Part shown: positions 19,242-30,091 of the stretch, piece after piece | How the letters are laid out: every line of letters begins with the position of its first letter | Numbering within the stretch: the stretch's first letter is position 1 | Assembly (NCBI RefSeq): GCF_000218685.1 | Contig: NW_006763291.1 | Coordinates: 390,263-454,262, forward strand | DNA length: 64,000 nucleotides | Direction: 5' to 3' | Source: Serpula lacrymans var. lacrymans S7.9 | Taxonomy: Eukaryota > Basidiomycota > Agaricomycetes > Boletales > Serpulaceae | Program-made: the position numbers and the translations under genes | The notes under the pieces: generated by a model | The model's input: only the letters and a program-made list of their open reading frames with translations | Told to the model about the DNA's origin: nothing | The model's database searches: none

Positions 19242-20509
19242 ATGTCTCAGACCACACCCATTGACCAACAAACCCATTCCCCTTGTTTTCCCCCATACCT
19301 TGCTGAACCCCAAGTGCTCACCAAAGCACAATGAGCACACCGCCTCACCCTCACTCGTGAACAAACCAACATCGTTGACGCCACCGCACTAATGTCAGAT
19401 AGGCATGCCTACTTTTATCTATTTCACCAGTCTAACATTATATGCCCCACTGCCACATACCCACTGGGCACGTTTCATTGTTGGCAAAACGCACTTCTTG
19501 TTGCTGATGAACTACACGCAGTCACCGTCTCACTGGGTTCGTTGGTAGATGAGCTTACACGGGACAACAATTCCGTATTGAGTACTGGAGCGACTTTGCT
19601 CATGGAACACTTGCAGATAGAATCCCTAGAACCATGCTTGAGGAAGAATTGCGAGAGTGGAGAGAAGGAAGCAGTCAAAGCATTCCTATGCCTAGGTGGC
19701 CAAACGGTATGCATCAACATGAAGAAGCTTCTCGCCCAACGAGGGTACCTCACCTCCCCTCCCCCCAATTTGCTGAGCCTTCCTTGACTACGGGGCACCC
19801 TTTTCCAGGTTGTCACCCCCCAGTCTCACCGCAGTATCCCCCCCCATCTCCGCCAGATCTTGTTCCACCCACGCCCATTCCGTCATCCCCACCTTATTCC
19901 TTCGCAACCAGCTCAATAGTCCCCAAAGCCAACACAGTAAAAGAATTGCAAGTCATATAGATTCCTACGCGTCCAACAACACCCCTCCTCCAACTCCCTC
20001 CACCTTGTTGCAATCGCCAATTACGCTGTCAGTGCCCAGAGCCAGTACTCCTCATCCCTTCGAGTTGTACACCCACCCACATGAATCGCTCTTGAGAATC
20101 GACCAAGAGGTTGATACCCACATTGAGCAACAACTCATCTCAGGTTGGAAGGCCATCAAGGAGCAATGAAGGAGCTACCCTGGCTTCTCAGCGTAGGAGC
20201 AAAAGGCCCTCACCCATCTCTGACTACTCCAATTCAACCCATTTACAATCCTCTTCTGAACAATGCCATTGCCCTTGCATTCAACGTTGCTATGCCTGTC
20301 AAGAATATGGCCATCATGCCATTTACTGTTGATACCATACCTGCTCTATATGTGGATTGGACGCGCCCGGACACCAAGCTAATGAGTGCAACCAGCAATG
20401 CAACTTACCCTTTGTTGCAGACACTTGGGGATTGGATGACGAGCACAACGACCTTGACGAAGATGCCCAATACAACGTGGACGAGCTAGGGGACTGCGGA
20501 GCAGTCTGA
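19242..20509 (+). pseudogene. Third reading frame of gypsy B, zinc-knuckle protein
   Basis: Lies between pol and the 3' LTR. It starts MSQTTPIDQQTHSP at 19242, with a stop at 19332 and a frame change near 19600. The middle is rich in Pro, Ser and Thr. The C-terminus has a tandem zinc-binding motif at 20288-20389: C-X2-C-X4-H-X4-C (CYACQEYGHHAIYC), a 4-residue spacer containing an in-frame TGA, then C-X2-C-X6-H-X4-C (CSICGLDAPGHQANEC), followed by an acidic tail. The same spacing occurs at 22596-22697 in element D. No membrane segment, so not an envelope. Probably a nucleic-acid-binding accessory protein, by inference. Confidence 0.65.
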
Positions 20510-20526
20510 ACCTAAAAAGGGGGTAA

Positions 20527-21180
20527 TGTTATGAACTGTATTCACCATGGACTTTTATTTCTCTTACAAGTAGCCACACCCCGCTATCTACCTATACTTC
20601 CCACACACATTGCCTGTTATGCTATCACCCGTCTTTGTTTGTTCAACACAAACACCTACCCTAAAGTAGACACTATATATCTAGGCCTGTATTGTAGTTA
20701 CTATTATTAAGAACAAAGCTTGAAGGAAGTGTCTAGCCACTTGCTGAGAGCAATCAGGGACTGGAACTAGAGTCCAATATGAGTAACTATATTATTAGAG
20801 AGTATGACAGGTATACAGTACCTAGAGTTCAATGTGAGTAACTAGAGAATAGGAAGCATTGGACTCTGCAGTACTGTCCGAAGTTTTGTAAACAAAGGTA
20901 AACAAAGCAGCCACAAAGGTGAAATAATAGAGAACACAATCAATAGTGAATGATAGAAGAATAGATATAGAAAGGAATGAAAATATATAGGTAGCACAAA
21001 GGTGCAGAATCACCAAAACTAACAACTATCTCCAATGCAATTGTATGCTTCAACAGTGTAACTTGGTATTCATCAGTCAAAACCCTCATCATCAGAATAC
21101 GTCTCAAACTTGTTCACAACAAGCTTATCAGAAACCACTTGTGTATTTGAAACCCAGGCTTGCACATTCCAAGCGTAACA
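20527..21180 (+). repeat. 3' LTR of gypsy B, interrupted
   Basis: Matches 12331-12668 in two parts, 20527-20704 and 21025-21180, with a 320-bp insert between. Confidence 0.9.
20705..21024 (-). mobile_element. 320-bp insertion, probable small solo LTR
   Basis: Absent from the 5' LTR of the same element and flanked by ACTAT on both sides (20700-20704, 21025-21029). On the minus strand it begins TGTTAG and ends TTAATA, so the CA end is changed. No coding capacity. The family does not recur elsewhere in the window as far as I can see. Confidence 0.65.
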
Positions 21181-21185
21181 CATGC

Positions 21186-22046
21186 TGTGAGATGGAAAAA
21201 ATGAGCTGATGGCTGTTGGCAGGGGTGTACTAGTACTAGTCTGTGGGCTAGCAACTAATTGAATGTTTTTGGAAATGGATTCCGGCCCAGGGTCCCCATC
21301 ATTAGTTGTCAGATCATGGATAAATGTTTGCTGTGGATTAGCTGCATTGGTTGAATGGGCTTGGGCTGGAAGTATTGGCAGGGTTTGAGAGGCTGAGTGA
21401 GGTGCTAACATGGGCAGAGAGCCCACATTGGTAGTACTAGCCATAGTGGGAGATAAGCTCGAACCAGGAAGTGCCTGTGGAGAAGAAAGAAGGATTGGGT
21501 CAACACTCATATCCTACAAGATGACAGCTGGTTTTATATTGCTATTGCAGGCCAACTGCAAAATATCTTGAGTACTATCAGAGACATCATTATCCTCAGT
21601 TATGATCTGCAAGAGTCCTCCAAATGTTAATGTGTTGTCCAACTTGACTAATTCAAAATGTTCTTCACAGTAAATAATTAGAAGAATTGGCCTGCTTTGT
21701 CCTGGTTTTTTTTCTACCAAAGCATTCCAAAGGGTGGCTATATGGTTTACAAATAGAAGATGGTGAGTACCAAAGGTAGATTGAATGAAGGGCAAGCAAT
21801 TGCTGGAGTTGAAGTTCATGTGAACATTTTGGCAGTGGAAAAAATCATGCCCTAAGGCTGTGAATGTCTCAAGGCCACTCGAGAACAAGCACATGATAGA
21901 GTTCCAGCCTATGTGTGATCCTCCAATTTGCCTACCATCTGATTGGATATCTTAACAAGTCTGTGTGAGGCATCCTTTCTTGACATGTGCTAACTGGTCA
22001 GCATGTATCTAGTTGTGTGAGTTTGCAAATAGTTTAGGAGGAGTAG
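21186..22046 (-). pseudogene. Decayed DNA-transposon gene, middle segment
   Basis: On the minus strand from 22046: LAHVKKGCL, a stop, DIQSDGRQIGGSHIGWNS, then SGLETFTALGHDFFHCQNVHMN and a run to NIKPAVIL. A second, Pro/Ser/Thr-rich piece follows (21510 down to 21186). It continues the transposase from 31846 across gypsy D and is cut again by gypsy B at 21181. The KGCL...DI.SDG...GSH.GWNS block is, from memory, a recurrent feature of a multicopy transposase family in Agaricomycetes that I cannot name with certainty. Confidence 0.65.
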
Positions 22047-22463
22047 TGTTACGCACGAAGTGTTTAACAAAGTCTGAGGGTTTGTTGAGGTTTTTATAGA
22101 GAGACTCATCCAAAGACAAGTTCGAGAACGTAGTTCTCAGTGGAGGTCTTCCAACGAGAGTTGGTCTTCTTCTGAGTAGAAGTCTGATCTTAGGAGTCTA
22201 GCTTTGTAAGCGTAAACTGCGTAGAATTGTATTGGAGAATACTACTGCTTGTTACATGGTATTTATAATGAAAAGGAATCGGTGATAGGAGTTAGGTCCT
22301 ATCTAGGGCAGGTCCGTCTGTTGAGGACTAAGTACTATAATAGGTACTGTGAATGCGAGAGGAACGGAAGTGTACGTGAAGGAAATGAGTCATTGGTCTG
22401 ATGGTATAACCGATGAGTAAAAAAAAATGAGTAGTCCTTAAATGTCCAATAGAGATCGTAACA
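22047..22463 (-). repeat. 3' LTR of gypsy D
   Basis: 417 bp, TGTTACGCACG...GATCGTAACA on the plus strand. Preceded on the sense strand by the AAGGGGGTAA polypurine tract (22464-22473). Confidence 0.9.
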
Positions 22464-22487
22464 TTACCCCCTTACTTGCTCCGAGTT

Positions 22488-23162
22488 TCACCAAAATTCA
22501 GTACCTTCGCCGTCCATATTGTAACTGTCGTCATAGCTGACATCTCCATGTAATCCTTCCATCAGAATCCTATCCTCATCTTCCCTGCGGATGGGACACC
22601 AATTGAAACTATGTCTCGGTGCACGACGGTCACAGTCGGGACAATAGTAGGCTTCGCAATAGTATGTGCGATGATCGCTCCAACCGCAGTTTTGGCAGTA
22701 TGGAGCGTTGTTACGAACACCTTCATGGTATCTTTGTTGGGTATTGGATGAGGTGTCGGATTGGGGAGTGGTTGGATTGTCATCTCCCAGGTTGTACGTT
22801 CCGGCGTACAACTGATTGATCATGGCTGCGTCGTCGTCTACGTTGATTGGGTTAGAGGGAGAGCCAGTTTCAGGCCTATGCATTGCTCCAGGCGGACTGT
22901 CTTTCTGTCCCTTTGACATACGAGACTGCCGTTTTGATGGAGTTCTGGCGGCGGGGATCTGGAGTATCACCTCTTGCCGGCCGCGTCGGGCTCCTCGTCA
23001 GTTCGTCAGGCAACAGGTTTGGGCGTTTGGCACTGGTCGAGGTGGAGATGATGGGGGAGACAGTAGTTTTGGGTTCAACCCAATGGAACGGCGACTGGAG
23101 TGGTTCGACCCTTGTGAGATCGGGCTGGTTGGGACGGTGGGAATATATTTTTCCTCCGACGG
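22488..23162 (-). CDS. Third reading frame of gypsy D, tandem zinc-knuckle protein (5' part cut)
   Basis: Accessory frame between pol and the 3' LTR. The open part 22488-22970 gives 160 residues ending GEGTEFW. It has an Asn/Ser/Thr-rich middle and a tandem motif at 22596-22697: CQNCGWSDHRTYYC (C-X2-C-X4-H-X4-C), four residues (EAYY), then CPDCDRRAPRHSFNWC (C-X2-C-X6-H-X4-C). Its upstream end is displaced by the family E insertion that starts at 23163, so the true start is missing; an overlapping frame (22876-23160) may be the real N-terminal part after a frameshift. Spacing matches the third frame of element B exactly. Function inferred as nucleic-acid binding. Confidence 0.6.
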
Positions 23163-23277
23163 TGTCATGCACCAAAGTTGATTGGTAGCATGGACAGGTG
23201 TCAATAATGAAGCGAATATTCAAAAGACTCGCCTTTGCGCCACACAGGCACAGTGCCACGTGGAATAGTAATTAATA

Positions 23278-24015
23278 TTGCCCTTTTTGAACTTGTGGCT
23301 GATCAGCACCACCTCTATTAGGCAATCCAGTCACGCTCACCTTTGCTTTTCCATCTGGTACTTTCCGTGTTTCGGCATTTCGGCAAATTTTTGCGTCGCC
23401 ACTGGCTACACATTGCATTGCGCCCTCGCTTTTGTTGTTTCCCTTACTCCCCTTCCTTTGCCTAGCCCCACCATGGGCCCCTTCCTCTCCTTTTTATTCT
23501 CACCTGACGGTCGTTTCTGGATCCCCATTCTAATCCACTTTTCCGTCACCTCCACCCTCCTCCTCCTCATTTTATTTGCACCCCCACCATTTCTGATGTC
23601 ACCACTTCCTATCCGCTTCCGTCGCCGATCCGTTGACTACCACATGCCACTGCTGATATCAGCAAAGCCCCGGTGGCCGGTTCAAATAGGGCAACAGGTC
23701 CATCTTTATGACGTCAATCTACCATCATATACTATCAAAACATCGGTCGCTCGTCTTGCCTGGTTGGAGCGTGGGTGGGTAATTTTTGAGCTGGAGAAGG
23801 TTCATCCCCTTGTGTCGCCCATGTTCATCGCTGTCCCATTCACTTGGGTACACTTATCTTTTGTCCATCGTCTTCGCTACAGCTACACCTATCACACGCT
23901 GCCTGGGACTCACTTGTTCCAAATTGGAACTACTCCTCTCCCTCCCTCGTTTGATCAGGTGGTCCAACACAACCAGTCCATTGGTAAGGCCATGGAACTG
24001 TCGGATTTGGACTAG
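23278..24015 (+). CDS. LTR-borne reading frame of family E (copy E2)
   Basis: 245 codons, same protein as at 26000-26737 and about 90% similar by eye to 14786-15523. Hydrophobic N-terminal half, protein-like C-terminal half ending KAMELSDLD. Unrecognised. Confidence 0.4.
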   Translation: MPFLNLWLISTTSIRQSSHAHLCFSIWYFPCFGISANFCVATGYTLHCALAFVVSLTPLPLPSPTMGPFLSFLFSPDGRFWIPILIHFSVTSTLLLLILFAPPPFLMSPLPIRFRRRSVDYHMPLLISAKPRWPVQIGQQVHLYDVNLPSYTIKTSVARLAWLERGWVIFELEKVHPLVSPMFIAVPFTWVHLSFVHRLRYSYTYHTLPGTHLFQIGTTPLPPSFDQVVQHNQSIGKAMELSDLD

Positions 24016-24092
24016 GTGGTGGACCGGTGGCTCCAGTTTCTTTTTCTTCAGCAGAACATTCATTTACAGTGCGATTATTTTTGATTTTTGAA

Positions 24093-24192
24093 NNNNNNNN
24101 NNNNNNNNNNNNNNNNNNNNNNNNNNNNNNNNNNNNNNNNNNNNNNNNNNNNNNNNNNNNNNNNNNNNNNNNNNNNNNNNNNNNNNNNNNNN
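24093..24192. other. Assembly gap (100 N)
   Basis: Exactly 100 N. Comparison with the inverted copy E3 suggests only about 16 nt are missing (the copy has TCATTTTTATGGACAC here), so the run is a placeholder of conventional length. Confidence 0.9.
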
Positions 24193-25067
24193 ATATTTTT
24201 TTAGAATGTCTGACTGATAATAAAGGAACTGTGTTGATACTGATAGTGTTTTGCCCTTCCCCTTTTTTTACTGCATCTTCCCCATGACATCATGATTTTC
24301 CCTGCTCTCTTTTTGCTATTGGACTTTACTTTATGGGCTGTACAACCCTGTGACCATTACTCCCAGCATTTATTGTTCTATCCCCTTTCTTTCCTTTTTT
24401 TGACAATCTTATCCTGTACTACCTACACAGGATTTGTCAGCATACATTCCTTCCTTCATGTTCTTTCTCATTCTTTTTGCACAGCTATACTATGCATAGC
24501 CTACTTTTCTTTCACTATATAAACCCCTGTATTTTACCTTGTAAAAAAAACAAGAACTCCAATCCAGACTTCTTCTCTACTCTCAAGTTCACTACTCTGC
24601 TACTTGTGATCCAGTGTGGTCACAACACTTCCCACTTCTACCATTGTCAACTGCTGTCATCGTCACTTCCCACTTTTGAAGTCATTGTCATCCCTTTTGA
24701 TTAGACTCCTTCTGAGCACTACAGTTTGTGCGTCAGAAGCCTGCTATCACTGAGAACCTCGTCACCTCGTCATCCTCGTCGTTCTCAAACCTACCTTGTG
24801 CTACCATTAGCAAGGTAGTGCTCGTCTATACTCGCCACAAAGCACCTATCTTCCTATAAATTCAACTATCCCTCCTCCTCAAAACACACACTCATACACC
24901 TCTGGGTTTTACTTTGAAGGATCTTTATACGTACCACCCCACGAACAACCAGACCACTCCACTGTTCTAGGAGGCAAAGCCCATAAACAAGTTCCGTGGA
25001 ATCTGGGAGGATTGTGTGTTAGTTTGTTTTGTGTGTGGTTTTCTAACCACAGTTCTCATCATCGACA

Positions 25068-25310
25068 ATTGGAGCCCACCGCGAGGGGTGGTTTCCTTCA
25101 AGTTAAATACCAACCATTTCATCGCCATCACTGTCTAATTTATCATCTTCACCTTCTATCTCACCCACCGCTTTATCTGTCCCATCCCTCTCTTCCAGTA
25201 ACTCAATTTCTGTACCAGCTTCTACTCAGCAAGCTTCGCGTTTACCCCCTATATTTTTCACTATGAATCAACCTACTACTCTCTCAGTCATCACTATGCC
25301 AATTCCTGGC
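25068..25310 (+). mobile_element. Leader and gag start of the family E retrotransposon
   Basis: TGGAGCCCACCGCGAGGGG at 25070-25088 has the form of a tRNA primer-binding site (TGG start) directly after the LTR. A leader and a start codon at 25262 (MNQPTTLSVITMPIPGTV) follow before a stop at the junction with gypsy D. Only about 240 bp of the body survives. Unlike A, B and D, this family therefore seems to use a tRNA primer. Confidence 0.55.
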
Positions 25311-25407
25311 ACTGTCTAAGAATACTTTCTACTTCGTATTCCTCTTCTTCGTTAATCAGGTCAGGTGGTGGTCGGATAAAGTTTGGGCCGTGAGTGTTGG
25401 TTTCCGT

Positions 25408-26852
25408 TGTCGATGACAATGACTTCAAAAGTGGGAAGTGACGATGACAGCAGTTGACAGTGGTAGAAGTGGGAAGTGTTGTGACCACACTGGATCACAA
25501 GTAGCAGAGTAGTGAACTTGAGAGTAGAGAAGAAGTCTGGATTGGAGTTCTTGTTTTTTTTACAAGGTAAAATACAGGGGTTTATATAGTGAAAGAAAAG
25601 TAGGCTATGCATAGTATAGCTGTGCAAAAAGAATGAGAAAGAACATGAAGGAAGGAATGTATGCTGACAAATCCTGTGTAGGTAGTACAGGATAAGATTG
25701 TCAAAAAAAGGAAAAGAAAGGGATAGAACAATAAATGCTGTGAGTAATGTCACAGGTTTGTACAGCCATAAAGTAAAGTCCAATAGCAAAAAGAGAGCAG
25801 GAAAATCATGATGTCATGGGAAGATGCAGTAAAAAAAGGGCAAGGCAAAACACTATCAGTATCAACACAGTTCCTTTATTATCAGTCAGACATTCTAAAA
25901 AAATATGTGTCCATAAAAATGATTCAAAAATCAAAAATAATCGCACTGTAAATGAATGTTCTGCTGAAGAAAAAGAAACTGGAGCCACCGGTCCACCACC
26001 TAGTCCAAATCCGACAGTTCCATGGCCTTACCAATGGACTGGTTGTGTTGGACCACCTGATCAAACGAGGGAGGGAGAGGAGTAGTTCCAATTTGGAACA
26101 AGTGAGTCCCAGGCAGCGTGTGATAGGTGTAGCTGTAGCGAAGACGATGGACAAAAGATAAGTGTACCCAAGTGAATGGGACAGCGATGAACATGGGCGA
26201 CACAAGGGGATGAACCTTCTCCAGCTCAAAAATTACCCACCCACGCTCCAACCAGGCAAGACGAGCGACCGATGTTTTGATAGTATATGATGGTAGATTG
26301 ACGTCATAAAGATGGACCTGTTGCCCTATTTGAACCGGCCACCGGGGCTTTGCTGATATCAGCAGTGGCATGTGGTAGTCAACGGATCGGCGACGGAAGC
26401 GGATAGGAAGTGGTGACATCAGAAATGGTGGGGGTGCAAATAAAATGAGGAGGAGGAGGGTGGAGGTGACGGAAAAGTGGATTAGAATGGGGATCCAGAA
26501 ACGACCGTCAGGTGAGAATAAAAAGGAGAGGAAGGGGCCCATGGTGGGGCTAGGCAAAGGAAGGGGAGTAAGGGAAACAACAAAAGCGAGGGCGCAATGC
26601 AATGTGTAGCCAGTGGCGACGCAAAAATTTGCCGAAATGCCGAAACACGGAAAGTACCAGATGGAAAAGCAAAGGTGAGCGTGACTGGATTGCCTAATAG
26701 AGGTGGTGCTGATCAGCCACAAGTTCAAAAAGGGCAATATTAATTACTATTCCACGTGGCACTGTGCCTGTGTGGCGCAAAGGCGAGTCTTTTGAATATT
26801 CGCTTCATTATTGACACCTGTCCATGCTACCAATCAACTTTGGTGCATGACA
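25408..26852 (-). mobile_element. Family E LTR, copy E3, with internal deletion
   Basis: Ends TGTCATGCACC and ATCGACA, flanked by CCGT (25404-25407, 26853-26856), inserted in the integrase C-terminal region of gypsy D. About 370 bp are missing between two GATGA repeats near 25413, removing the 3' part of the LTR. The host codons join perfectly when it is removed (PYT-ETNTHG). Confidence 0.88.
26000..26737 (-). CDS. LTR-borne reading frame of family E (copy E3)
   Basis: 245 codons, identical in translation to the copy at 23278-24015. See that entry; unrecognised. Confidence 0.4.
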   Translation of the reverse strand: MPFLNLWLISTTSIRQSSHAHLCFSIWYFPCFGISANFCVATGYTLHCALAFVVSLTPLPLPSPTMGPFLSFLFSPDGRFWIPILIHFSVTSTLLLLILFAPPPFLMSPLPIRFRRRSVDYHMPLLISAKPRWPVQIGQQVHLYDVNLPSYTIKTSVARLAWLERGWVIFELEKVHPLVSPMFIAVPFTWVHLSFVHRLRYSYTYHTLPGTHLFQIGTTPLPPSFDQVVQHNQSIGKAMELSDLD

Positions 26853-29800
26853 CCGTATACGGTGTGAGAAGGGATGCGTGGAAAACATTGTGTATCCTCC
26901 AATGGGGAGGCAGGGATAGTCGGTAGTTCACCGGGGAAATCTTTTCTTGGATGCGGAAAGGTCCAATGCGTTTCATGTTGAACTTCTTGTATTTGGTAGC
27001 TTTTTCTCGTAGGTTGGTGTTTTCTAACCACACCTTTTGTCCTTCGGAGAATCGCGTGAACTTTCCATTGTTTTGTTTCATCATCTTGCTTCTCACAAGT
27101 TCGTGTGCTTTTAGGGCGTTTTCCCTTGCTCTAAGCAGTTCAGATAATCGTTTTTCCACTGATGGGATGTTCGTGGATCTGTGTTTAGTCGGGATTCCTC
27201 GGGGTTCATATCCCATGAGGAGGTAGAATGGCGATTGGTTGTTTGTGGAGTGTGGTCTTTGATTGTGACAGAATTCGGCGGTTGTAAGGTATTTTGCCCA
27301 GCTGTGCGGTTGGTTCTGGCAAAATATGCGGAGGTAGATCTCCAGTTCTTGATTGGATCTTTCTGTTTGTCCATCCGTCTGAGGATAATACGCAGAGGAG
27401 AGTGCAGTTTCAATATTCAGGAGTTTGTGGAGTTCTTTGGATACTTCAGAGGCAAACTGTGGTCCCCTGTCGGATATGAGTTTATCGTGTAATCCGAGTT
27501 GTTTGAAGATGGAATTGTGAAAGATTCGTGCAGTTTTGAGTGCGTCAATGGTTTTATGACAAGGTGAGAGGATTACCCCCTTACTAAGTCCTTGGTCTAC
27601 CACGACCATTATACTGTCGTATCCTAAAGATTCTGGTAAATCAGTTATGAAGTCTATGGATAGGTACTTCATCGGTTTGGTGGTTTTTGGGGTTTGGTTT
27701 GGGATTAATGGTACAGTGGTGGGATGCGTGTTCACTTTCGCTTGTTGACAGGTTGCGCATCCTTTCATGTATTCTTCCACTTGTTTCATCATTCCTGGCC
27801 ACCAATAGGCCTTTTTGATCAACTGGTAGGTTTTGAGCCTTCCTGGGTGTCCTGCGGACAGGGAATTGTGGTGATCTTTGATGATCGTCTTTGTTCTTCT
27901 ACTTCGTCAATCAGTAATTTATTCTGATAAAAGAACTGTCCTTCTTCTTTTCTCCAATCGTCTTTCTTTGTTCTTCCTGGATAATTATTGTTTGTAAGCA
28001 TGGCTTGCTCGACTGTGTTTTTAATCATTCGTGTGTGGTACAGGAACACCGAGGCGGGTATCATTGGTGTGTCATTGTCATCTCCTTCTGTTTCAACGTA
28101 TAAATCAGGTCTTCTTGAGAGTGCGTCGGGTACCACCATGTGGGTTCCTGGTACGTGCTCCAAGGTGTAATTATATTGTGACAGTTCCAGCTGCCATTTT
28201 CTTTGTCGTGGTGTGAGTTTCCTGGCTTCTTGCCAGTACGTCAAGTTCTTGTGATCTGTAAGGATTTGGATTGTGTGGGGGCTTCCCAAAAGTAAGTGTT
28301 TCCACTCTTTTAAAGCTCTCATTACTGCTAATAATTCTTTGTCGTAGATCTGGTAGTTCTTTTCAGCGGGGGATAGAGTTTTGGAGAAAAATGCACATGG
28401 GTGCCATTGTCCTTGGTCATCGGGTTGCATTAATACAGCTCCTGTGGCGTATTTGCTGGCGTCTGCAGCAATCTTTGACGGTTTTGAGGAGTCGGGTATT
28501 TGTGTCACGGGGGATTCGAGGAATTTTTGTTTCATCAATTTGAAAGTGTTGTCTTCAGTTTGGGTCCAGTGCCACTTCCTATCCTTTTCTAGTAAGGCAT
28601 TCAAGGGTCTGGCAAGGTCAGAGTAATGACCGATAAACTTCCTGTAGAAGTTTCCATAACCTAAAAACTTCCTTACACCTTTGGTGTCTTTCGGGATTGG
28701 CCAATCATGGATTCCAGCAAGTTTGGCTGGATCCATTGATACCTGATTGTGGGAAACAATCATTCCCAAATATTCAATGGTTTTGGCTTCGAAGGTGCAT
28801 TTTTCTAGTTTCAGGAATAGATCGTTATCGCGTAATCTTTGTAGAACCTGTTTTGTTCGAAGTCGGAGTCTTTCGATGTTGGTGTCAAAGATGAGGATAT
28901 CGTCCATGTATATGATCATCCAACCTTTGTCGATGTAGTCTTTGAATTTGTTGTTCATCAGCCTTTGGAAAGTTGCCGGTGAATTGCACATGCCGAAGAA
29001 CATGACCGTTGGTTCGAACACTCCTTTGCTGGTTTTAAATGCAGCTTTCCATTTGTCTCCTTCTTTTATCCTTACGTTGTTGTATCCCCAACGTAGATCT
29101 AGTTTTGTAAAGATAGTGGCTCCTTTCAATTTTTTGATGAGGTCGGGTATCAGGGGTAGTGGATAGGGGTCTTTCACGGTATATGCGTTCAGTTTTCTGT
29201 AATCCTGGCACGGTCGGAGTGATCCATCCTTTTTGCCAATGAAGAAGAAGGGGGACACCTGTGGTGACTTGCTCGGTCTGATGTATCCCTTCCTGTAGTT
29301 TTCCGTTAAAAATTCTGTTAATGCTTCATCTTCCTTTGGTGCCAATGGGTACAATTTGCAATCTGTTGGTACAAATTCTGGTTTCATGTTGATTGCATGA
29401 TCATATTCCTGTCACTTGGGGAGTCTTTCCGACTTCTTTTTGTCAAAGACGTCCGAATATCCTTTATATTCATCCGGGAGATTATGCTCCTTCTTTTCTC
29501 CGCGAATTTGCGCGTGTTCCATTGCCAAGTTGACCTTCAATCCAATTGTGGTTCGAGGATAGGGTGTTTGGTCGGATACGTATCTATGAATGGTTTTGTA
29601 TATGTCCTAGTTTACTGTGGTTGTCCTGATTTTTGTTTCCGTGGTTGTTTGGTTCATCCTGATGGAGTGTTTGTCCGAGTTTGGTAATTCCTTGTCTTTC
29701 CAGTTAATGACAGGATTGACTTTTCGTAACCAGGGGAACCCCAGTAATAGGTCTTCTCCGTCTAGTCCGGTCAATAGGAACTTTGTGAACCTGTTTTGTC

Positions 29801-30091
29801 CTCCTGCATCTATCCTCTGATAGGTGCAATGCGTAATTTTTCCGTTTTTGTTTGTGGTTCCGTCAACATTTTTACATGTTATGGGAGTTGGGAGTTTTTG
29901 GAGGGGGAGTCGGTGTCTGATGGCGAATTTGGTGTCCATGAAGTTGTCTGTAGCTCCTGAATCTATCAGGGCTTTGGTTCTGATGGTTTTCTGTTTCAAC
30001 AAGCAATCAATTCGTAAAGAGTTGGCATTGATTGTTGCTATTGTTACAGTTGCCATTTTTGACGGTACTAACATCGGGGTAGTCCGTCGTT

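Larger units (their letters stand above)
12331..21180 (+). mobile_element. Degenerate Ty3/gypsy retrotransposon B
   Basis: Flanked by CATGC (12326-12330, 21181-21185). LTRs are 338 bp (12331-12668) and 329 bp plus insertion (20527-21180); they differ by a 9-bp TGTTACCAG unit and scattered substitutions. Order: LTR, self-priming site, gag, slip site, pol with chromodomain, third reading frame, AAAAAGGGGGTAA tract, LTR. It is inactivated by frameshifts, stops and mutated catalytic residues, and interrupted by a family E LTR in gag and a 320-bp insert in the 3' LTR. Confidence 0.92.
23163..25067 (+). mobile_element. Family E LTR, copy E2, acting as a 5' LTR
   Basis: Begins TGTCATGCACC and ends CTCATCATCGACA. 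It contains the 100-N gap at 24093-24192. Directly after it comes a TGGAGCCCACCGCG primer-site-like sequence, so this is the 5' LTR of a longer retrotransposon whose body is lost. The copy is almost identical to E3 (25408-26852) in inverted orientation, giving a large palindrome. Confidence 0.85.

Noticed and set aside
19242..20509. Envelope gene in the third-frame position of gypsy B
   Set aside because: No signal peptide, membrane segment or glycoprotein-like layout; the zinc-knuckle motif indicates nucleic-acid binding instead.
21073..21510. 145-codon minus-strand frame crossing the right end of gypsy B
   Set aside because: It runs from transposon sequence into the B LTR; only the part above 21186 belongs to the older gene.
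22876..23259. 127-codon minus-strand frame spanning the gypsy D third frame and family E LTR
   Set aside because: Its first part is LTR sequence; only the segment below 23163 can belong to element D.
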